A stretch of DNA of 64,000 nucleotides from Anaeramoeba flamelloides (taxonomy: Eukaryota > Metamonada > Anaeramoebidae): the NCBI GenBank assembly GCA_027625915.1, contig JANTQA010000023.1, positions 5,084,001 through 5,148,000 of the forward strand, in the 5' to 3' direction. Shown here in pieces: positions 1 to 9,821 of this stretch (position 1 is its first letter; each line of letters begins with the position of its first letter). Both the position numbers and the translations under genes were made by a program. The notes below the pieces were generated by a model. The model saw only the letters and a program-made list of their open reading frames with translations. It had not been told where the DNA came from and made no database searches.

Positions 1-477
1 TGCAAATTCAAGGTTTAGAACTTTTTTTTATAGTGTACTCACACACTTATGAAAAAATAAAATTGAAAAAAAAAAAAAGTTCGACAAAACTATTACTTTA
101 ATTATCCTTTCATCTTGTTAATAAAGGTTATTTACAATGTAATTAGTATCACAGAACTTCAAAATCTTGGGCTATAGTATTTATTGTTGTTAGTGGTACT
201 AGGATTTTTAAAAGTCTCTAGTCGAGAAAAGAGGGTTTTTTTTTTAGTTCTGTAAATTTTTAAATAATTTGGTAAATCAATTTTGGTTTAATTCAACTTT
301 AGGGTATTTTACTTTAAAAGATAATAATAAATAGCTTTGAAAATGTTGTACTCGTCTAATAAAACTGAAAAATAGGAAAAAAATCACTAATGATAAATAT
401 TGGGTTTACTAGATTTTCCAGGATTCAATGGAATTGGGTAAAATCATATGGATTTTACTCTATTCGTTTAAATTCTG

Positions 478-725
478 GAAACCCCAACGAAAAGTGTCCG
501 TACCGTGCCTTAGAATGCCTTAGAGTTTCCAGGGTTTTTTTTTTTTTACTTTTTGAAATAAACCGAAAATTTAATAAATTTTCTTTTTATTTCAAAAAGT
601 AAAAAAAACTAACAGCACTTTTCCAAAATTCAAAAGAATAGAGAAAAAACTTTGTTTTTACCCAATTCTTTTAAATTCTGGAAAAGTTAACGGCAGTTTT
701 TTCTAATTAAAAGAATAAATAATTA
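478..725. repeat. Fold-back retroposon family, copy A
   Basis: The core is a near-perfect hairpin at 548-600: ACTTTTTGAAATAAAC on the left and its complement ending TTTCAAAAAGT on the right, with a short A/T loop. The same hairpin occurs at 29981-30034. To its left is a GC-richer head with the repeated word GTGCCTTAG/ATGCCTTAG. To its right is an arm reading AACAGCACTTTTCC followed by CAAAAGAATAGAG, shared with the copy near 57900. The ends are approximate because I found no clear target-site duplication for this copy. Confidence 0.6.
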
Positions 726-1444
726 TTTAATAGTCAAAATAATTTATTTCCCATTTGAAAGATATTTATTATATTTAAAATACTTTAGAAATTTAAGAGT
801 AAATAAATTTGTTTTTGACATCTAAGAGGCTATTTTATTATCTTTCAAAAAAATCTTTTTAGAAAAATTGGATTTTCCAACTTAAATTTGGAAAATATCT
901 CAGAAAATAATTTTTGATCAAAGAACTTTTATTAACCAAGAATGTTTATTCAAATTGAACTTATCAAAAAGTGTAAAATTAGCAAATGTTTAATTTTTTT
1001 TTTTTCTAAAAAATTTTTTCATGATACTGTTGTGTAAAATCAATTCCTTAATTTTTGAAGTTTTAGATTGATTGTTAAGAAGTAGGTGTTGAAAGCGCAT
1101 AATCTGGTAAAGGGGGGGATTTTGAATTTACTAAATTCATGTATCCTATTTCAAAGAGTATCAAGGAGACATTGGAGTGTCTAGCCACAGTCATTAGATA
1201 TATTTTAAGCTCGGTTTAGTTTTCTAAAATAACATTAATAATCTCTAGTAGAAAAAAGGAAGAATAAAAAAGTGAAGAAATAAATAAAAAAAAATAAAGA
1301 ATTTAAAAAATAGATTTAAAAAAAAAAAAATAAAGTTATTGGATCCGGTTGAATTTGCATTGTTTGAGTTATGAGAGATTATTTGGGTTTAAATTCGGTT
1401 TTTTTAATAGCGTGTTGGGTTATATTGGTGAAAAAACTATTTTA

Positions 1445-2100
1445 TGGTGATATCATGGATTTCTTTTATAGTTAAATTTCCTCATCAAGTCATTAGTTTC
1501 TTCTTGGAAAATGATAATAAAGTCAAAATTTTCGATTTTTTTGAGGTTCTTTTTCCATTGTTTTCTAGTTTTTTTCAAGTTTCTTTGAATTCGGTACGAA
1601 AAGGTCTATATCATCAATTTTTCAAAATTTTCAGCATGCAAATATTTTAGATTTTGGTCCTTTTTTCTATCTGGGTATGTATCTATTTGAGCCATTGGTC
1701 AATGGTTTCAGTTTGAATAAAGTTGTTGATTGTTTCTGGTTTAGGTGTGGCTGTTTTTCTTTAAAATTGTCTTGAAATTATTCGATTTTGAGATATTTTT
1801 CAATTGCCCATTTTCATTTTCATGTGATGATTCTACGTTTTCCTTTATGGGTTTGATATGAGTTTCGTATGTTCTTTTTTTGATATCTTCTTCTACCATG
1901 ACCTCTCAATCAATGATCTCTATCTCATCCGTTTTCAAGTCCTCTGCTAGATGGCCCGGTTTTAGTTCTAGGGTATCTTAATTTCTTGATGTAATCACCT
2001 TTCCTCTTTAGTACCATGCGCTGTGTTGGTTCTGATATTGTTTCCAATTTGAGGGTATCCGCGGAGAAAGTGCTTTTTTGTACTTTGGTTTTAGCTTTGT
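1445..2100 (-). pseudogene. Decayed coding-like patch, family unknown
   Basis: This patch has visibly higher GC and more balanced composition than its neighbours. Read on the minus strand it gives several long open stretches rich in Lys, Glu, Asn and Thr, in more than one frame and separated by several breaks. It looks like an old, broken open reading frame, perhaps from a mobile element, but I do not recognise a domain and cannot name a family. The short plus-strand ORF over its left part looks like a shadow. Confidence 0.3.
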
Positions 2101-3008
2101 TTTTTTTTTTTTTTTTGTTAATTCAAGTGTACATAACCTTGATATCTGACTGAGAATAAAAATGTCAAATCAATAAAATTTTTTAAATTTTTGGAAAAAT
2201 TACAAATTTAGTAAAAAACTTAAAAAATTAATATATCTACTTTTTACACATGTGTGGCACCCATTCAAAAATGTATTTTATTCAAAATCAAACCAAAAAG
2301 GTATATTTTACAAGTCATTTTAAAAACATTTAACTAAAAATTTTTTCAAAACTATTCTTAGCCAATCAGCAAAATCCAGTATACCTATTTGTCGTCATCT
2401 ATTAAAAAAAAAGTGTGTTTTTAATATATTTTTATCATTCCATTTTTTTTTACCTACTCCCTTTCTTTTAAGACTATTATGGTTTTTCATTTTTTGTGAT
2501 TAAATTAATTCAAATACAAAGTCTACAAATTAATATGGATGTTTTGTTGTTTCATATCTAGCAATGTTATTAGTATTTTTTTTTTTTTTTTTAAAAAAAT
2601 TGGGGTATTTGTACTCATGGGTGCCAATATACGTTTTAATAAACTATCACATGTTTAAATTTCGGTGGGTGTTGTGGTGGCGTTACTTTCTGAATAAAAT
2701 TTAATTTATCTAAAAGTTCTTTAAGGAAATTCCAAATTAATGTGATTCAAGTTTTTTTTTAAATTGATTTGTGAGGGTGTCGTGTTTTTTTTTCCAAAAT
2801 TGTAATGAAAAGCTTTTTGGGAAATTAAAATAATTTTTTTTTTTCCTTTATTAATCAGAAAATGAAAGCAAAAAAAAATTAAGCATCTTTTTCAATAATT
2901 CAATATTCACAATAAAATTTAAACTTTTTTTATAATTATTTATAATTATTCTTACAAAAATGTTTTCTTTTTCTTTTTATCTTTCTCTTTCTTGTCTTCA
3001 ATAAATAG

Positions 3009-3254
3009 AATAAAAAATTCACTGAGCAGGATAATCTGATACCTTGGAGAGCGCAAAAACGTTTTCTTCAAAATAAAAATATTGAAAAAAAAGAAAAAAA
3101 TGAAATCGTAGTTTATGAAAGATATTATCATTTATTTGTAAAGGGGGAGCTTCGTAAATTATTTGAATCTATTGAAAATATTGAAATTTTAAGCGAAGAA
3201 TTCGATCATAATAACTGGGTGATCATATTTAAAAAGTTAGAAAATGAAAAATAA
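3009..3254 (+). CDS. TRM9: TRM9/ALKBH8-type tRNA methyltransferase, terminal exon
   Basis: The frame opens right after a strong acceptor (TTCTTGTCTTCAATAAATAG) and ends at TAA 3252-3254, encoding 81 residues. It starts with KKFTEQDNLIPW, matching the EQD-x-x-(V/I)-PW stretch of yeast Trm9 and human ALKBH8. It continues with YERYYHLFVKGEL, matching the RYYHxFxEGEL block, and ends with NNWVIIFKKLE, matching the C-terminal (D/N)NWxxIxxK. Known role: the family methylates the carboxymethyl group at wobble U34 (mcm5U) using S-adenosylmethionine together with TRM112. The SAM-binding domain is not in the window, so upstream exons must lie beyond a long intron. The methyltransferase assignment is strong. 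Whether the gene has an ALKBH8-type oxygenase domain cannot be told. An isolated decayed exon is possible, but the frame is clean. Confidence 0.82.
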   Translation, partial: NKKFTEQDNLIPWRAQKRFLQNKNIEKKEKNEIVVYERYYHLFVKGELRKLFESIENIEILSEEFDHNNWVIIFKKLENEK

Positions 3255-6200
3255 TTTACAAAATAATTCTTAAATTTTAGAAATCAAAAAACCAAATAAA
3301 AAAAAAAATGTTCTTTTTTTTACAGATCATTATCTTTTCATTAATTTCTGGTTTTCGTTTTTATTTTTATGAAGTTTGTTCTTATTCATTTTAATAAATT
3401 AAAAAAAAATAAAATAAAATAAAAAGAATCAAGAATTAATCATTATTAATCTGAAAGTGATCTACTGTTTAGAGTTTAGAGGGTAATTAAAGTTATTTTC
3501 GCATTGGGTTATCAGTTTTTATTACAAATGTTTTAGATAAAAAGAAAAAAATTAAAGTAAAAATATCATGTTTGTAAAAAAAAAAATTAAACAATAATAA
3601 ATTAAAAAAAAAAATTAAAACATAATAAATTTAAAAAAAAAAAAAAGCAAGAACAAAAAAAATTGAAAAAAAAAAAATAATAAAATATCTGAGAAAATAC
3701 AAAAAAAGCTTTACAAAATTGAGACGATATAATATCTTTTAAAAAACATATAATTATTAGCAAAACAATCTTCTTGTAACATTTTTTCATTAGAGGACCA
3801 GTGATAATAAATTCATTAAGCTTCATTTTAAAAATTGTTAGTTGCAATTTTTTTAGGTTTGTGTTGAATTTTTTGTAATTTTGAAAATATCAGGCTTTTA
3901 TATGTTTTTAATAATTAAAGCATGATTTTTTAATCAGATTCCTTAATCGGTTGTTAATGGAGGCTAAAGTTTTTTTTTCAATTTATCATTTCAATTAAGC
4001 TAGCATTTTATGAAATATTTTTTAATTGTAGTTTCAATATATGACTATAATTTGTACAGGCTAAATAATTTTTGAATTATTTACTTTTTTGAAAAAAAAT
4101 TAATTTTTTTTTATTCTATATCTTTATATTGTGACAAATTCAAGAAAGAAATTTTTTACTCCCAAAGTCTAAAAATTCGTAACAGTAACCTTTAAAATTT
4201 TTCTCTTTTAAGTATTTTTTTTTTGAAAATTCTTGAATTATTTCCAAAAAGAGAGATGTTTTTATTATTCAACTTTACACTTTTTTTAATATTTTTAAAA
4301 AAAAAAAAAATTTGAAAAATTTGAGACAAGGTTTAAAATGTACTTTAAATTCAATAGCAAATAGTTCAATTTATATCTTTTCTGTTTTAGGAACCAGTCT
4401 CTTAATACTTTTTTAAAACCAAACCCACACTTTTCAAAACTTATTCTTTAACTGGAATCATTCTTATCAAATTGTTTTTTTTTAGAATAAGATCATTTAC
4501 CACACAAACTTTTTTCTTAATTAACCTTGAACAAATCAAAGACTTTTTTTCTTATAAGTCGCTTATCACAACATAAAAAACAAGTATATAAGTTATAAAT
4601 AAAACCAATTACTCAAAAAAGTTACTATTTTCACTAGATAGTGGAGAATTCGAGATTATTCCTATTAATCCATTATATTGACCACAGAAAAATTACTTCA
4701 TAATATAATAATAACGAAGTTTATAACAAAAAAGTATCTTTTAGTATAATTGATTATTTCACTTTCATTGTATTATCAATTTTAATAAGGAAATTTATGG
4801 AAAAATGTTATGTAGTGAACAATCTTTTTTTTTTTTTTTGATTTTGGGTTCCCTTCAAATGGATTAAGAACTAGAATTAAGACTATAATCTAAAAGCCGA
4901 TGATCTAATTTTTACCAATATAAAAAAATGTAATGAAGTGGAAAAATATATAGTACATGGAAAAAATATGGGTAAAGATTTCTAATTACTAATTTTAGCA
5001 GAATTGTTGTGGAATTTCTTTTATTTAAAAACAAATCTTCTTTTATTTAAAGAATCAAACTTTTTAAATTCTAAATTATCCACTTACTAGAATGATGATT
5101 AATAAAATTATTCTTTTTCAAAAAAATGATCAATCATTCAAAAAACACTAAATAAAAATTATAATTTTCCAAGGTCTAGTAAACCTCTATAAAATCGATT
5201 GTTTTTGAAAATAAAGTAGATACTTATGTTATCAATCAATTATTTGAGTATCCAAAGATGACCCCAATTTAATGAACTTTAGGTAAGTTTTTTACAAGCT
5301 TGATAAAAAGTTCGAATTTTAATAAAAAATATTTGATTTGTGATTTTTCAATTACAGTAAAATTATAAGAAAATTGACAATTATACATCCTTAACGGGAT
5401 TATTTTATATGTACAATATTTTTTTTTCACTATTAATAACAAATACAAAAGAACAAAAATTGAAACCTAATTTTTAAAAAAAACTAAAAAAGTTGGAGCT
5501 TGTCATAATATGTTTTTTGTTTCAATTAAATGTGATTATTCATCAGACTTTAACCGGCTTTTAATAAATTTTTCCGAATCCTATTTAACAAATAATTTTT
5601 TGAATATATTAGTAATTCATAAAAAAACAAATTTTTCACAAAAAGAACAAAGTTTATAATTGTTTCCACTTCTCATTCAATAATATTCCTTAGTATTTGA
5701 AAGTAATCAATAATACTCAAACTCTTTCTGGGTTTGAATTTCAAAAGAGTAATGATACTCATCAAATCAAAGATTTAGTAAACCAAACACCAAGGATTAA
5801 AATATAAATTATCGTGATCAGAAATATTTTTTGAGTTAGCAAGAACCCTAAATCGCCAGCCAATACATATAGGTCTTATTTATCCAGTGGTACTTTTAAT
5901 AAAAATACAAAAAATAAACAAAAAAACAAATAAATAATTAATATAATAAATTAACTTCATTTTGGAAAAATCTTTTTGTTGAGTTAACTTTACCATTGTG
6001 TACATCATCTTGGTGAACTTTAAAAAAAAATACATAATTGACTATTTTTTTTTGGGTGAGGTATTCTTGTTTGGTTCACGAAACTTTAGGAATTATCTTG
6101 GTTTAACTAATAGAAAAAAACCAATATTCCATTATGTCTCTTCTTGATGGCTTTATGATCAAATTTTTTCAACACGAGGGTGTTTATTATTTAATCAAAC

Positions 6201-6557
6201 TTACTCTTATTTTTATACTTGGAAAAGTTGGTACTTAAGGTATCTATGAAAGAAAAAAAGTGAAAAAGTGGACTAAAAATTTGTCGTTTATCTTTATCTT
6301 TTTCATCTTTTTCTGGTAGAAAATTCTTTGATCTATTTTATTTTGGATTTAAGTAATCAAAAATTTTTATTTTCATTTCATTTAAATTTATTGTCAAGGT
6401 AACAGTTAAATAGCAAATTTCAAGGGGACTGTAAGCGTTTTCAGAAAAATATTGATCATAAAAATGATCCTGCATTTTTATTTCTATCAAAATATATTCA
6501 GTGCAGTTATAGGTCACGGCCTTTAATCAAAATTTAAGGTACAAAAAAATATCTTGA

Positions 6558-6735
6558 TTAAGAGATTAGTTTCTATTATTTTTTTTTACCAATTTTTAAA
6601 TAAGGCTTTCCTTATCTTGAAATATTGTTAAATTGAAAATAAACAGGTTTTTTTAAAATCTAAGAAATTAGCAAAAAATTTTCTCAGTCTCTATTAAATC
6701 TATATAAAAAAAATTAATAGAGATTAGTACCTTAA
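6558..6735. mobile_element. TTAA-bounded MITE, full copy
   Basis: This 178-bp element begins TTAAGAGATTAGTTTCTATTA and ends TAATAGAGATTAGTACCTTAA, which are inverted copies of each other. Inside are AAATAAGG-x-TTCCTTATC and ATTGAAAATAAACAGG. Partial copies with the same parts occur at 17602-17665, 18775-18885, 24334-24440 and 25195-25276. It has no coding capacity. TTAA at both ends would fit a piggyBac-type target-site duplication, but the next bases (GGGAC in other copies) are not typical of piggyBac tips, so the superfamily is left open. Confidence 0.7.
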
Positions 6736-8474
6736 ACCACATTTTTTGAAATTTTTTTTTTACAAATTATTTTGCTTGGATGAGAATTTTTTTATTAATT
6801 TGAAATTTTTTTTTTTACTACATAAATCTCCTTCAAATTTTAATCTTTCAAAGTGTCATGAGGTGTATTATTAAAACCAATCGATTTTAATAAATGTATG
6901 ATAACATTCATTTTTGTCTACATAAGTGTCTTAAAAATAGGTTATACTGAAGCCCAATTTATAGTTTCAAAATGAAGAATAAAGCACATTAATAGTGGTA
7001 AAAAGTAGATCTCTTTTCAATAGGTAATAATATTTTTTTGTTGCTAATACAAATGAAAATTTTGTTGAATACTTTTTTCAATTAGTGGTAATTGTAGAAT
7101 GAAGATATTAAGAGAAAATAATAATCAAGTGGAGAAAAAAAATTATATACATCGACCAAGAAAATATAGAATTTTGACATAATAGTTGGTTTTACTTTTT
7201 GGATTTGCAAAAAAAAGAAAAAGAGAAAGTACATTATCACAAGAAAAAATATAAAGTTATGTTTTTATTTCAGAATTTAAGGGGGTGGACAACATGTGTA
7301 CTTTGGTTTATTTTGATAGAATTTCTTTTATTTAAAATAATCTTTTCAAATAAAATATTTAGAGGGTAGTTAATGAAAATTAGTCTTTCCTGATCAAAAT
7401 GAAATGAAATCTGATAAAAAATGAAGATAAATAGAAATTTTTTCATGCTAGATTTCAAAATCAAATCTTTTTTCGAAAACAAAATATAAAAAAGAAGAAA
7501 AAATATCCTTGGTTAACCACAGTCAAACAATCACCTATAGAGTTTTTTTTTTTTTTCCCTCACAAGCGTTTACTCTCATTTTTTTTCAAAAAGCTATAGA
7601 TCAAATCATTTTTTTTTATTTAATATATCTTATTGGTTAATTTTTTGAAACTTTTCACAATTGATGTATTATTTCGACTGAAAATGATAATAAATCAATT
7701 TTTTCCTTGATGAAAACAATTTGAGTTGGTGGTAATGGGTTTTGTTTTTTGAGACGACACCTGGTCTTTGTCAATTTCAAGGTAATTATTGTGTTTTTTT
7801 TTTTATATTTCTTCCCAAAACAAATAATTTCTTTCAGGTTTTGAATCCTTTTGGCACCATTTTAAAAAGTGAGTACTAAAAGATTAAATAGGGTTACTTT
7901 AATAATTTAAAAGGTTGTTCATCCAATTTAATCAACACCTTTGAAAACTTTTGGTCTTACTTTGGGAAATGACATTAGTGATAGAAATTCGGTTTAATAT
8001 TGCTAAATTTGAATCTTGTTTCCAGACTTTACTTTTGTTGACGAAATGAAAAGAACTAATGAACTAAAGAAGAATTACCAAGACGGAATCCAAAAAAAAG
8101 AATACCCAGTGTTTTACAAGATATTCGATATATTTTTGATTAAATTTTTTCCATAAATGTGTAAAATGTAATTAATAATAAACCAAGTAACAATTAAAAT
8201 TGATTAGGATAGTGGCTTAAAGGCAAACATGATGTTGGTTTGATTACCTTTAATTAATTGATATACTCATAGTCTTTCTAAAAAATTTTAATAGTTACAC
8301 TAAAATTTTTTTGGAAAATCTCTCTTGAGTTTTTCCACAAGAAAGAATCATGAATGAAAAAAAACTTTAAGATTTCAAAGGTACTCTTCAATGGTTTACT
8401 GGAATTACTTGATTAATTCTTCCAACTGTTTACTTATTTCGAAACGAATTTTGAAACGTTGAATTCTTAATCAG

Positions 8475-9215
8475 GAAAATGAACAAGAAAACCAACAGAT
8501 AATAAGACTTTTTGGAGCCGAACAATTCACAGTCACTCTGCTGACCAATTCAAGGTTTAAAGATCAAAAAAAGCAAACAAGCAAAAAAGGTAAAAAAAAA
8601 AAAAAAAAAGCATATCGGAAAATTTACTAACAACTAAACGAAGTTAAAATTTTTAATGATCTAAATTTAGTCAATATTAAGTTTTACTTTTTAACCAAAC
8701 TTTCCAATGAATATTGACAACAGCAAAACGATTTTTTGGATCCAATCAAGAGCAATCGTTCTATTTATGGAAATTTTATAGCAAAAAATCGTAACGTATC
8801 ATTCAGCTTTTTTTTCTTGTCTTGCGAAAAGATTTTTATTACAAAAGTTTGTTACTAATCAAGACTCATTCAACCAAACAGATATCTTCTGTTGTTGATC
8901 AAGATCAAAAGACTGATTACTAATTTTTCCAATATGTCAAAGATTTATTTTGTTCACTATCAAAGTAGTCACACAAACACCATAAAAAAAAATTTCCTGA
9001 TTCCAAAAAGATGAAAATTCCTCAACAAATAGAACAAGAAACCCGCTTATTATGCTTTTTAGAACACTAAAAACTATTTTCACATTCCAATTTCTCAATT
9101 AAAAAAATCAAAAACCGTATGTTTCCATATTTTGAAGAAGACGGAAAAAGACAAATTTACAGCCAATCCGTTTGTTCTTTGAGATTAGATCTTGAAAATA
9201 AAAACGTAAAAGCTT
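8475..9215 (+). other. Patch with short coding-like segments, unassigned
   Basis: Composition is less A/T-homopolymeric than on either side. Segment 8475-8589 is open, follows TTAATCAG and ends before GTAAAA. It reads ENEQENQQIIRLFGAEQF and onwards. A second segment starts at the ATG at 9011 (MKIPQQIEQETRLLCFLEH, then stop). A third begins at the ATG at 9119 (MFPYFEEDGKRQIYSQSV and onwards) and stays open to a possible GTAAAA donor near 9207. I recognise none of them and cannot join them. They may be eroded exons or chance. Confidence 0.18.
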
Positions 9216-9821
9216 TTTTTTTTTTGTTTTTGTTTTACTTGCTTTTTTTGATCATGAGTAATTCCACCAAAGAATATTCCATATGCTTTTCCCTTTATTC
9301 TTGAGTTGATTCTTTCAATATTTATTTCGCTAAATAAAAAAAAAAAATACCTTATCGCCTTGAGGCTAAAAACGGCTTTTATAATCAAATTCATCCATCA
9401 AAAAAATACTTATTCAGTTCTACCAGCTTTTAGAATCATAAATCGTAAAGCATTTATAAATAATTATTGATTAAAAAAAAACAGAAAATTATTTCCAAAA
9501 TTTAGCAAAAACATTGATCAGACCAGCACTTGGTTCAAAAAAAAATGCTTAAACTGGAGACAAAAAAAATCTAAAAAATTTCTTATTTTTTTTTTTTTTT
9601 TGGAGAGAATATATTTCATGTTTCAAGTTATTTGGTGAATCTAATGAGGAAAAATCTTTCTATCCACAATTAATTTTACATTCTCGAAAAAATTATTATC
9701 TTGTTTCTAAAAATTTTTGAAAAATAAATCCATTTTTTTCTTTGTTTGCTTTTTTCTTTCGAAAAATTTAATTTTTCTTTATTTTTTTTTTTTTAATTTT
9801 TCAAATTAAGATTTAATTACT

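Larger units (their letters stand above)
1..3008. other. Non-coding left flank, probably mostly intron
   Basis: I recognise no intact gene here. The stretch ends in a pyrimidine-rich tract and TAG at 3006-3008, which is the acceptor of the TRM9-like exon, so at least its right part should be an intron of that gene. If the remaining exons lie left of the window, the intron exceeds 3 kb, similar to the 4.0- and 5.7-kb introns seen in two other genes here. It contains a copy of the fold-back retroposon family (about 478-725) and a higher-GC decayed coding-like patch (about 1445-2100). The rest is A/T homopolymer-rich sequence. Confidence 0.5.
3255..9821. other. 6.5-kb gene-poor interval
   Basis: The sequence is dominated by A and T runs, with no ORF that looks like a conserved protein. 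It holds one full TTAA-bounded MITE (6558-6735) and a patch of less skewed composition at about 8470-9215 with a few short coding-like segments. A minus-strand ORF at 3847-3602 is hydrophobic and ends in a Phe run read from poly-A, so I do not treat it as a gene. The last ~100 bases before 9822 are T-rich and probably hold the promoter and leader of the pyrophosphatase gene, but no specific motif can be defended. Confidence 0.5.

Noticed and set aside
3602-3847. Minus-strand 81-codon hydrophobic ORF
   Set aside because: Most of it is Phe, Ile and Leu read from poly-A and AAT runs. The first ~20 codons vaguely recall a ribosomal protein start, but this is not enough to support a gene.
9119-9304. 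61-codon plus-strand ORF as a complete gene
   Set aside because: Only its first ~29 codons look coding. The rest is a Phe/Leu run from poly-T; at best it is an unassigned exon, noted at low confidence.
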